A model generated the notes under the pieces. The model worked only from the letters and a program-made list of their open reading frames with translations, had not been told where the DNA came from and searched no databases. This document shows positions 51,037-61,500 of a DNA stretch of 64,000 nucleotides, one piece after another. The first letter of the stretch is position 1, and every line of letters begins with the position of its first letter. The stretch is from Endotrypanum monterogeii (taxonomy: Eukaryota; Euglenozoa; Kinetoplastea; Trypanosomatida; Trypanosomatidae), in NCBI GenBank assembly GCA_000333855.2, contig CM007317.1, positions 215,890 to 279,889 on the forward strand. Direction: 5' to 3'. Both the position numbers and the translations under genes were made by a program.

Positions 51037-54000
51037 ATGTCTTTTCAAATGACACTGCGTAGCTATGATGCCGAAAGAAGTTCCTCCGAGCAATGCGCGC
51101 CGTTGATTGGCTCGCGCCAGGGGGGGCGGTGTTCTGATGAAGCGTCACCAACTAATGCACACCCCGTGTGGCCCTTACCTAGTCACAGATATCAGCGACA
51201 GGACGTGATGAGGTCTACAGGTGCGCCTGGTGACAAAGCCGACTGGAAGGATTCTAGGGTCGCTGCTGTCGTGGATACAACAAAAATAGGAAAATATAAC
51301 ACGGACAGCACCGATGAGTCAGGCACCATGGGAAGTGGGTGCGGAGGAGTTTCGGTGCTCCATTCGCGCTGTGCTAGCACCCCCGCATGTGAGTTGTCTC
51401 TACTCCCGTCGACCGAGCCGTCTGCAGTGTGCAATGTCGTGTCGGTGCAGCAGTCTCCCACTTCCAATTCTCTGAGCGCAGACGCGGATGCATCGCATGC
51501 CGTCCCAGCTGCTTTCACTCTACCCACGATGCCCCCTCCACTCCTGCGTACTCCGGTGAAGGGGCTGGGTAGACGAGCGCAGTGCGCACTTGAACACTCG
51601 GATGGTCAGAGGTGCTTCGTCACCAGGGCCATGCAGGCTATCGGCCTCCAAAACTCGACGGGCGGGATTTCGCTTCGCTCAGTGTGCTCTCGAAGCGACC
51701 TATCTTCGCCTAGTGGTGGTGTGTGTCACGTTTCCTGTGGGAATGATCCCATGGGGGTGCGGCAGCTATATAGTCTGCCTTCATCCCGCGCGGGCAGCTC
51801 GCTGGGCATACCAACCTCCACCGGGAGAGAGACGGCGCAGCGAACTACAGAGCAGGTCAACGCGTCGGTTGCCGCAGAAACATTTTCGATGGACCGTTTC
51901 GCAACCTTTTATGGGGTGGCGCTTGAGGAGCTGGTGGTGGAGTGCGAGCGCCGCGTCGCCAACGCACCCGCGGCGTGGCGGGACAGTCAGCGGCAGCTCA
52001 TCTGCGGTGAGAATAATTGTGATCTTGCCACAAGCACACACTCTTTTGATTCGCCGCGTAGCACCGTACCGTCTTTGCCAGGCCGCGTGGCTTCCAGCGT
52101 GACGGCCGGCTGCAGCCTTCCTGTGCATCGGCGGTTCCCCTCAAATTCACTGCACAGTAGCCATTGGGTACACTGCAGGGAAAACAGCAGCGATATTGGA
52201 GCAGATCCTTCCCGCATCTCCTCATCACTTGCACCGCCGTCGCTGCATTCGCACACAGCTATCTTGACTTCTACTCAGCAGGTTTGCCAGATGGAACCGG
52301 AAAAAAATGTAGCGTTAGAGGAGGCTGTGCCGGCTTTGCTAGCTGCTCTCAGCCGTCATCATGGCAAGATGGCACCGATGGTTTTCATAGCGGGTTTGGC
52401 TTACCTTGCGCGCGTCACTGTATTGTGCGCCTCCGAGTATCTGAGTGTCACACGTGCCAACTGGTATCGTCTTACCACCACAGCGATTCTCGTCGCGGCC
52501 AAGATGTATGATGAACACAGCTCCACCCGTTTGAACGCCCGCTTTGCACGATCTTCCGGTATTCCGCTGTGCGAGTTGACAAGACTGGAGCTTGACTTTC
52601 TGTATCTCCTCGACTTCGATCTTCTTCTGAAGGAGTCCGAGGTGGAGCAGTGGCTAACGTGGATGGAGATGGTTGCGCTGCGTCATGACCTGATGACACC
52701 ACTCAACACGTACGTGCTGGGAGCCAGCGCGAGCGCGGCAACAGCTCAACTCACCAGCGCATCAAAACCAGTTTCCACGAACGGCTTCGCATCTGCAGAG
52801 CACTGGGGGCGCACCAAGACAAGCGCAGCGCTCGAGGAGAGCTGTACGGCAGGTTTATCCACTGGGGTGCAAGACGGTGAGGAGACATTCGGCACCTCCC
52901 CATCCTCAGTGGCTGCTGCGTGCAGCTTCTTGCATATGCGTATGGAAAGCTGCTCCCCACTGACTGCGCACGGACCCGTCAGCAATGTTGCGATTTTCCG
53001 AAGCTTCACCGGTGCGGGCACGTCGAATAATGGGCTGTCCTTCTATTCTCCCTTCAGTGGGTTCTCCAACTTTCAGCCACACAGCTCTTCCAGCTCGCGG
53101 GTTCTTCCGAACAGTTTGCTAGACGGTACTTCGAGCGCCGTGAGCGCGACGAGTCTGCCAGGCTGCGGGCCCTCCTCGTCCTCCATTGGCACTGGGGCCT
53201 TTCTTCCACCGCTGCCGATACACGGCGCGTCACCGCTTTCCCAGACGGTTTCCAAGACACGTTTGGTCAGCGTTGTGCACGGTGCTGACGAGCCTCCAAG
53301 CCCGATTTCGCTGCGTCAGCTCTGTGGTCTTGCAGCTAGTCCGTCGAGTCCGCTGCGGCCGCCGTCAGTCGAGCGTCCATCACCACTGCGCTTCTTCAAG
53401 TCGCACGGCGTGCGCGCGCACGGGTTGCAGCGTCACGCTGGTGGTGTGACTGCTACCACTGATGTCAGCTTGTACAGTGCGGTGAAGGGCTGTGACAAGG
53501 TTTCGGGGCGGTTGTCCCACGAGCAGGTAGCGAGGGTGGACAGCTCAAATACACCCATCCTGGCTCCAGCGCCGACTGCTACTAAGACAAGAAGCCGTGT
53601 CATTACGGCTGAAGGCCCCCGTTCAAAGCTACGCTGGGGCCCACTGGGAATGGTGCAGCATGTATGTGACGTTCTCGGCGTTACTGCGTCCCTCGTGCGC
53701 GGACAGCTGAATGTCCTGGCGCCGTCAGCTAATGCCGATGAGTCCAATCGACCACCCCCACCACCACCCCCACCCCCACCTTCACCACCACCACCACCAC
53801 CACAGCAGCAACACAGCCCACCTTCTCGGGTCGTGCATTGGCCTCGCAACAGCGATTGTGCGTACGGTGCTCCTGTGAGTCGGCAAATGCAGCTGCCCAC
53901 CACGTCGTATTCTAGTTGCCACCGCCACTGCCACCGCAGCGTTTGGCCCACCGCACCGCTCATGTCTCGTCGTCTTCCCGGTTCTCCTTCCCGGATCACT

Positions 54001-54348
54001 CCTAGCTCAGTTCTGCATCACTACAGCGGCCCTGCAACGTCGGATGCGATGTCCTGTAGTGGACTAGCACACGCCAATCTAAACTCTTCAGCCAGGTCGC
54101 AGCCGTACACGAATATCAGCGCCGGTGCCCAAACCACAGATGGCGACTACACCACGTACGACGAGGACGAGGAATGCGAGTTCAGCCGCTACGACGACGA
54201 CGACGACGATGACTATTTTCACTACTGCGACGAAGACGGCGAAGAAGGGGAGTGGTACGACGAGGGGGAAGACGAAGAGGGGGAGGAGGAGGATACGTTC
54301 TTCCACCGATGCCCTCCCCCATTGACACACTCACCGCCGTCTTTGTAG
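51037..54348 (+). CDS. PHO80-type cyclin with long extensions
   Basis: 1103 residues. PHO80-type (P/U-type) cyclins partner cyclin-dependent kinases; trypanosomatids use several in cell-cycle control. The cyclin fold lies at ~420-545. It contains V-F-I-A-G-L-A-Y-L-A-R, then W-Y-R-L-T-T-T-A-I-L-V-A-A-K-M-Y-D and L-E-L-D-F-L-Y-L-L-D-F-D-L, the order and spacing of the family. The first ~415 residues are Ser/Pro-rich and probably disordered, with a short helical block near 284-320 (M-D-R-F-A-T-F-Y). Residues 545-1103 are low complexity, with a poly-Pro/Gln tract (~905-928) and an Asp/Glu-rich tail (~1041-1088). PHO80 cyclins are usually 150-350 residues, so the extensions are exceptional. The ATG at 51037 directly follows an AG; 35 upstream codons are open but lack ATG. 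Confidence 0.82.
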   Translation: MSFQMTLRSYDAERSSSEQCAPLIGSRQGGRCSDEASPTNAHPVWPLPSHRYQRQDVMRSTGAPGDKADWKDSRVAAVVDTTKIGKYNTDSTDESGTMGSGCGGVSVLHSRCASTPACELSLLPSTEPSAVCNVVSVQQSPTSNSLSADADASHAVPAAFTLPTMPPPLLRTPVKGLGRRAQCALEHSDGQRCFVTRAMQAIGLQNSTGGISLRSVCSRSDLSSPSGGVCHVSCGNDPMGVRQLYSLPSSRAGSSLGIPTSTGRETAQRTTEQVNASVAAETFSMDRFATFYGVALEELVVECERRVANAPAAWRDSQRQLICGENNCDLATSTHSFDSPRSTVPSLPGRVASSVTAGCSLPVHRRFPSNSLHSSHWVHCRENSSDIGADPSRISSSLAPPSLHSHTAILTSTQQVCQMEPEKNVALEEAVPALLAALSRHHGKMAPMVFIAGLAYLARVTVLCASEYLSVTRANWYRLTTTAILVAAKMYDEHSSTRLNARFARSSGIPLCELTRLELDFLYLLDFDLLLKESEVEQWLTWMEMVALRHDLMTPLNTYVLGASASAATAQLTSASKPVSTNGFASAEHWGRTKTSAALEESCTAGLSTGVQDGEETFGTSPSSVAAACSFLHMRMESCSPLTAHGPVSNVAIFRSFTGAGTSNNGLSFYSPFSGFSNFQPHSSSSSRVLPNSLLDGTSSAVSATSLPGCGPSSSSIGTGAFLPPLPIHGASPLSQTVSKTRLVSVVHGADEPPSPISLRQLCGLAASPSSPLRPPSVERPSPLRFFKSHGVRAHGLQRHAGGVTATTDVSLYSAVKGCDKVSGRLSHEQVARVDSSNTPILAPAPTATKTRSRVITAEGPRSKLRWGPLGMVQHVCDVLGVTASLVRGQLNVLAPSANADESNRPPPPPPPPPPSPPPPPPQQQHSPPSRVVHWPRNSDCAYGAPVSRQMQLPTTSYSSCHRHCHRSVWPTAPLMSRRLPGSPSRITPSSVLHHYSGPATSDAMSCSGLAHANLNSSARSQPYTNISAGAQTTDGDYTTYDEDEECEFSRYDDDDDDDYFHYCDEDGEEGEWYDEGEDEEGEEEDTFFHRCPPPLTHSPPSL

Positions 54349-54818
54349 GGCCGGGGGGGGCGGGGGTGTACTTACTGGCAGATGGGCTGTGTAGGAGGAG
54401 TCCTTCCCCCCTCCCCTAGCTATCATGCATCTGATGTGGCTCGTTTATTCTTGTTGTGCTGCGGCTGTGACGACGTGTTCATGTCACCCGGACCCGCCTT
54501 GACCCCCTCCGCCTACCTCTCTTGAGCTAAGTTCTGTTTTTCATTGATTTTGGTGTGTATATCTGTCTCCTTTTTTTTTTTGTTGCCGTCTTGATATTTC
54601 GAGCTTTCCCCTGTGGTACATTTCCTGTTCGTCCTTCTTGCCTCTAACGCCTCAAGGTCTTTGTTGTCTCCGGTTTTACGTCGAAGTGCCATTGGATGAT
54701 GATTGTTCGTATTATATATCTATTTAGTTCTATTTCTTCTCTCATTTTTTCAGCGTTCAATATGGGTGCTATCCGAATCCGATATTGGTATGTCGTTTGT
54801 GTTGGATGACACTCACTG

Positions 54819-54840
54819 TATATATATATATATATATATA
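54819..54840. repeat. (TA)n microsatellite
   Basis: Alternating TA over ~22 bases. Confidence 0.95.
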
Positions 54841-56704
54841 AGGTACCTCCTTGGAAATCATAATGACTGTTCTTTGTTTGAACTCGTTTGTTGGCTGACT
54901 TAGTTTATTCTTGCTACGCTTACATATACATTTGCTACTTGGGCATGCGCTTAGAGAGGGACGGAGGTGGTGAGTAAGAGGGGGAGGGCATCGTTCAGGT
55001 ACGCAATTGTTACAGGCGGTGACACCCCCCCCCCTCGTCTCCGTTTTCACCATACCCATTCCCTTCGTAGATCAGCTACTACCCATACTTCCCCCCCTCC
55101 CCCGGCCCATTCCATTCTCGCCGCTTCAGTGCTCGCGTTGCTTCATGGTTGTTATGGGGCGATGTAGTTGATCACGGAGGGGAGGGGTGCGGCGTCGTGA
55201 ACATGTGCGCGCTTTCTTTAGACTCGAGAGGAGGGAGGGAAATGTGTTGTTCAGCTGCGGCTTCAGGGTTCACACACATGTGTGGGCTGAGCGTGGGACA
55301 TGTTTTTATCTGTTGGACGCTTATCTATGATAGTGTGCATTTCGTGGCAATTCTTTCAGTCCATGTAAACAAGGCGGAAGGGGGTGGAGGGCGCGAGATA
55401 GGAGAGGCGGGGGACAGGGAAGAGGTGTCAGCGGTCGCGCGATCGAAAGCCATCACGCAAGCGCGAGGCAGATGTAGGGAGGCGTGTCTCATTTTCTCTT
55501 TGAAATTGGGCATTTTTCTCTAAATGAGAAGTGTCACCGGTCGGGTTGCTCTCACCGTCAAAAGTGCGCAGGCATCTCCCACATTTCATTTGCTGCGCGT
55601 GCGCTCTCCCTTCCTCTCACCAATTGCTTAAAAAAAAAAAGAAAAAGACATGCACCACCGTGGGAGAAAATATTTGTAATCAGTGTAATTGAGCAGCAGC
55701 GAGGGGTTCGAAGTGACACGCACCCACCCAGTGGAATCATCTTCATTCCCATCAAAATTAAGCCAAAGCAATAACAGCAAACAGGATCTCTGTTCGTGCG
55801 AGGAGGTCCACCACTATCAAAGGGAAGCACCCGTCGGCCATGAAAAGAGAAAGGATACCCGGTGAATATCTTCCGGTACAAAGTGGCCACGGTGTTGTGT
55901 GTATGTGTGTAGCATAAGCTGGGCAAAAAGATGGCTGTGAACTCAACAGCGCGCCGTGTCATTTTATCTCTCCTGCAATCGTCGATCGTTTTTCCCTGGC
56001 TTCCCTCCTTCCCGGCTCAAAAGAGAACCGAAATCGAAGACCCCTCATCGATCCAGCTCATTTCTCTCCTCTTTACATTCCCTATCCTTCTCTCCTTTTA
56101 TACACACTCCACTCACTGTTGTATCCCTCAAACGTGCCATTTTGTCCCTCCTGTGTGTGCATGTTCACCGTGTATGGTCAACTCTACTCCTCGGTCAAAC
56201 TCCATTGTGCGACCCTCAAAACAACAACAAAAAAATCGATGGCACAACGTCCATTGTGCATATATGTGTAGCACACATCATCCAGGGTCACTCACGCGGC
56301 GAGCGACTTCACCATTACTGAAGAGCGGCCTCGACGTTGGAAAAACAAAACAGAGGAGTGTCTTATCTGAGCGATTTTAAAGGGCGGACACCGCATTCGT
56401 ATTGTTTTTGTTTTTTCTACTGCTCTCGTACACGAGACCGGGTCGCCCCTTGCAAAAAAAGAAAAAAACACGCAGACGTAAAGTATCGACTGAAGATCTT
56501 TAGTCGCCTGTTCCCGCCCTTTGGCAACGAAACCACACACATATTTGTACACTACATTTCGAGAGATTTCGCACTAATAGGCGAACGCCAAGTATCTGGG
56601 TGCTCCTTCCTTCATTTTTCTTCTCTGTTGCGAGTGTGTCTGTACCGAATCAGTGTGGGCGCCGGCACTGCTTCCTTACATCTCTCTCCAACTCCCTCTT
56701 ACCA

Positions 56705-56706
<2 letters not shown>

Positions 56707-56744
<38 letters not shown>
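56707..56744. repeat. (TA)n microsatellite
   Basis: Alternating AT over ~38 bases. Confidence 0.95.
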
Positions 56745-56748
<4 letters not shown>

Positions 56749-57700
56749 ACATACAATGTCTATATGAACATATAGTACTCTTGCTCTGTCACTCGCGTTG
56801 TCTGATCATTTTTTTTTTTCGCTCGTTTGTTTTTGCCGTCGGTTTTTGTTGATAGCCCGGCGTTGCTTCTATTGGTGCTGTATTTTTCTCTATACCATCT
56901 ACTCACTCTCCCCCCTTTCCCCCCTTCCTTTCCCTCTACTCTCTTTATCTGTGTAAATGTCGCTGTAGTTTAACTTTTTTTTTCTTCCCCCTTCTCGACT
57001 TTCGCCGTACCTTCCGCCACGTGTGCACCGAGTCTGCACCTTTTTCGTGTTGAGGTTCAAGCATGTGCTTTTCTTTTTTTTTTTTGTGATCTCTTCATTG
57101 CTTTTACCCTCGCCCTTCTCATCCGCGCAGAGTTTTTTTTTTTTTTTTTGTGTGTAGGCAATTGTGCTCCCAATCGAATACTTGCTCGGTGCGTCTGCCT
57201 CCTCTTTTCGATCGCGTACCCTAGGATATCAAGGCATTAAAGGTTCCAGCTCTCCAACACGTCTGCAAACTCGCTGGAAAACTCTTTTTACAAAAAAAAA
57301 AAAACGCCCCCGGCTTGTGCAAGCGCGTCGGTTGGACACTTAGTGCACACTTCGCTCGCTTTGTATGTTTGATCTCGTTGTTCGAGAGGTACAGTGGCTC
57401 ATCTGTTGATGTTCGGACCCCTCTCTCTCCTCTTCTTCTGCTTTTGGCACACACACACACACACACACAGGGGCAGCAGCAGCAGCAAGTAGACATCAGC
57501 GGCTCCCCTGCGTAACCAGTGTTTGTATTAGGTGCTCCTGTAGAAAGAAGATTTGACGTCGTGCCGTACAAGTCACTTTCTTACTTTCTTAAGTGAGAAC
57601 TTCGTCAAGGGAAGCGACTTGTTGGCGCACAGGCACCCCCCCCTCGGTACGCATTAGCGCACACACATCGTTACCTTTTTTTCTTCAAGTATTTTCTGTC

Positions 57701-57726
57701 ATATATATATATATATATATATATAT
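57701..57726. repeat. (TA)n microsatellite
   Basis: Alternating AT over ~26 bases. Confidence 0.95.
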
Positions 57727-58374
57727 TAGTGTGTGTGGTGCGTGCGTGTGTGCGGGTGAGTAGGTAGGTGCCTTCGCTCCCGTGAACTACTTCTGGTATC
57801 TGCGTCGCCCTTCGTTTCTTTTTTTCTCCGTACGTTACGCCCACTTCCCCCTCTCCTTTCGCACCCCCTTTTGTTGCATCCACCTCACTGCGTTTGAAGC
57901 AGCGTTTGTGCAACGAAGCACTTTCTCTCAGTTGTCTTTTGTTTTTTTCCATTTTTTTTTTCGCTGCGTTGTCGAGTTGCTTCCCGTTGTAGTCCTCAAG
58001 TACCTTTTAGGTTTTGACACTAAACTCTCGTTTCATTTTTTTTTTCCATCTTCGTCGCCCTTTTGTCTCGCGCCGTCTCGTCTTCTCTCGTGGTTGATTT
58101 ATCATTGAGGCATTTTTCTCTTTACCCCCTTCTCCCTGTCCTCACCTCCATCTTTGGCATAGGGAGTGGTGCCCCTTTTGCACTCCACGGTTCTCTTTTC
58201 GTTTTTTTCTGTGGCCTTTGCTCCGTTTTATTTATTTATTGTTGTTGTTGTTGTCTGTCTTGCACACCGCTACCTGATCTTTCCCGCCTTTGTTTGTCTA
58301 TCGACCACTTCCCCCTTCTACTTCTCCCCGACTCTCTTCATTTCTTTGGCTACAGTTTACCCTGGGCGGGGAGG

Positions 58375-58376
<2 letters not shown>

Positions 58377-58434
<58 letters not shown>
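58377..58434. repeat. (GT)n microsatellite
   Basis: About 58 bases of uninterrupted GT, the longest simple repeat in the window, ~110 bases upstream of the phosphatase start. Confidence 0.97.
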
Positions 58435-58435
<1 letters not shown>

Positions 58436-58462
58436 AAGAGAGTGCGAGGCGTGCAGGCAGCG

Positions 58463-58475
58463 CCTTCTCCCACAG
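58463..58475 (+). promoter_or_regulatory. Probable spliced-leader acceptor for phosphatase gene
   Basis: CTTCTCCCACAG ends at 58475, leaving a 66-base, G/A-rich leader without other ATGs before 58542. Confidence 0.5.
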
Positions 58476-58541
58476 AAGCAAAGAGGGTGCTGTAACTGAA
58501 CAGGGTGTTGGTGGTGGGGGATATAGAGGAGGGGATCTGCA

Positions 58542-61500
58542 ATGCCTCTCAGCTCCTACCGAAATAACGAGGGCGGTGACGGTGCGAGCATGCTCAGCTC
58601 CAACCGACCACAGCGACTTTCGGTCACCAGCAGGCGTCAGTCGTCTACCGTCCTTCCCTACGACTCTCCCATGCTTGAGTTGTCATGCCACAATTCAACG
58701 AGCATTAGTGTATCGTCATCACATAGCGTAAGAGAACATAAATACGCCCACGATACTCCCAAGCAGAAAGACGCGAAAATAGCGGTGGGCAATACAGCCG
58801 AACACTCAGCCAGAAGGGCAACTCTCAGTAAAGCATTGACTGGTCTTTCATCCTCGCCCAGTGTGGGAGCTACGTCAGCGAATAGTAGTTCTTGTCTGCG
58901 GACCTCAAGGGAAGCGTCCGGGGTGGTGGATGGTCGCGGGAGATCGATGACCTCCTTCCTCCGTTCAGCAACCTCTTCTGATGGTGCGCGGCGGATTGTC
59001 AGGGCGTCTGCAGTCTTTTCTTCGCGCCGCTCCACGCAACAGATGCGACCTCAACGCTCCTTCACGCCAGCGTCACGTGCCGCAGCACAGTCTAGCCAGT
59101 CAACGCGGAGCGACCAAGCTGGCATTGCATCAGTACCACCCGAGCTGCTTGCTCTTGATCCACTCCCATCACCATGTTTGGTCCCCGCCACAAGCATCAT
59201 ACCCCCCAGCCACAGCGCTGAAGCGGAGTTGGCACCCTCATCAGCTGAGAGTGTGCTCTCCAGGACGGCGGGCAAAATAGTGAAAAATGGGCATGACACT
59301 CACCACAGCGGCGTGAGAGTCTGTGGTAGCGTTCGCCCGCCGAGCGGTGCTTCTTCAAAGGAAAATATAGTTGCAGTCAGGGAAAATCCCTGTGGGAGCA
59401 ATAGTGAAGCCATCACAGCCCCTGTGGTGCCCATGGAGACGACTGTTTCGCTTCGTTCAGTCCTTGGTGTCAACTCACCGTCGAGTGTAGTTTCCTGTGT
59501 CACAGATCCTGCTCCGAGCATTAGCGGCCTTAGGCGCCGGCGCTCGGTTATACGAGCGTCGAGCGTCGCCAGCCTCCCAGTGGGAGCGGAGGGCGTACCG
59601 GTGTTAGCTGTACGCCCTCTTGCTCTTCCTCAAGCCCCGTCGTGCTCACCGAGCGAACAGCTAGTCACAGCGGCAGGCGGTGCTCAGGAGTCGAAGGAGT
59701 CGCTGGTGCCGACTGACCCGTTTTTCCAATCACAGCATCCGGATAAACAGTCGACGGGGGTGCGCAGTCCCTCCCAGCCCATGCCCCTTTCCCCTGCACT
59801 GCAGACACCACCGCGGTCGATCACTCCGAGCGAGCCGGAAGATCACCGTCTATCTGTGACGGCTGCATCACAGCTCACAGAGCAGTTGTCCACAGCTGGC
59901 GTCGACGCCGGGGCGATGTGCCTCCTTCCTGGTGCCTCGCTGACACAGCTCAGCATGGACTCACCACCTACGGCGGAAAGGGATGAAGGCGTGGCGCATC
60001 CATCTTCGGCGGCAAGGTCTTCTTCTGCTGACACGATGAGGCCCTCCTCTACCTTTTCCGACGAGGAGCCGCTGGCGGTGAGGGTAACTCATCTTGGTGC
60101 TTCTCAGGCTGCTACGGGCGCTGTGATCGTGTCGCAAGATAACCGAAGTGCGTCTGCAGCTTCCACCCCACTGACTTCAGTCGACGCCGAAGAGCCTCTT
60201 GCAGCTTCGAGAGAGTACATGGCGAGCGACATGGAGGAGGAGTTCGCCGTCGGAGGAAGCACACCGGCGCAGCAGGCACCTATGCAACACCTAGAGCCGC
60301 CCGTTCTCGTGGGCTCTATCTTATCGACTGCGTCTGACGGCTTATCACCGATGCAAACAGACGTTTTGTGTGCTCCGCCGCATATCGGCACGGACGAGCT
60401 TGTCGAGGACGTCGAGATGGTGCGGCCGCAAGGGGGGGAGGAGGAGGACGAGCAGCGGGAGGAGTCTGACTTTCACGAGGGATCACGCAATAGTCGTGGG
60501 TCCGTTGATGCGTTTGAGGGACATCACATGACGAACAGTAAAGGAACCATTACTGGACCAGAGGACGATGCCTTTAGCGTCCTGACGGTCTCAACCAAGG
60601 CGCACAGTCTCACTCGCAAGGGGCTGGGGGCTGAGGAGGACACCGAGGGCTTCTTGCGTGAATCCCCTCGCGCGACCGCCAGAACTGGGCTTGTGCTCAT
60701 CACGCAAGACCCCAGCTCTCGCCTTGAGAAGCAGCAGGAACTCGATGTGGAACTGCTGCGTATCGTTAGCAAGACATCTCTCACACATGATGTAGATTTG
60801 ATTAACGTGCCAGGGGCGCCGGGAGAGGGGGAAGATCCAAAGGATACGGTCAGGGATGAGTTAGTGCATCGTGTCACCGACATCACGCACGACGCAGAAG
60901 GCGAGGAAGAGTCGGCGATCGATTCACGATCTTCGAAAAAAGAGCTACCGTCTGGGGCTACCTCGCCATCCACGTCCTCGAGAGCGTCTGTCGCACGAGG
61001 CAGCCGCGTCGGACCTGAGGGGAGGCCACCCTTAGGAGGTCCCGGAAGAGTTTCTGCCACGGGCACGGAGGGGGGCGGGTCTAATGGATCGGGCTTGCCC
61101 CAGCGCGGGCCGGGGAAGACCGCTGATTTACCACCAAGCGCAAAGGCACGGGAGGCAAGCCGGCCGGTGAACCGGAGCCTGCAGCGAACGAGCAGTCTAG
61201 AGGCCGGCTCTGTGGGCAGTGTTGCTGGCATGATAAGGTCGACGTCTCGTGGACGTGTTGTCAGCGAGGGTGGTACCGGTGCCAAATTCACGCGGGTCCT
61301 CTCTTGCGGTGCATTGAGTGGCACAATACAACCCCTATCCGCTGCGGCGCGAGGTGTTCGCACTCCCGCAGCTGCGGGCGAGCCTCGCAGCTCTGTCCGA
61401 GACGCCCGACGGCGATCCTCTTCCTCCAACGCAATGTCTGGCAGTCGATCTGATTTGACTTCGTGCACCGCTCTCCGGCGAGGTGAGATAGTCAGTGGAT

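Larger units (their letters stand above)
54349..58541. other. Long gene-poor stretch before the phosphatase gene
   Basis: 4.2 kb, no supported gene. G-rich at the start (54350-54366), C8-C9 runs near 55026, (TA)n at 54819-54840, 56707-56744 and 57701-57726, T runs up to ~18 (57131-57148), (CA)n near 57450-57470 and a long (GT)n at 58377-58434. Frames are low-complexity artefacts. Confidence 0.6.
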
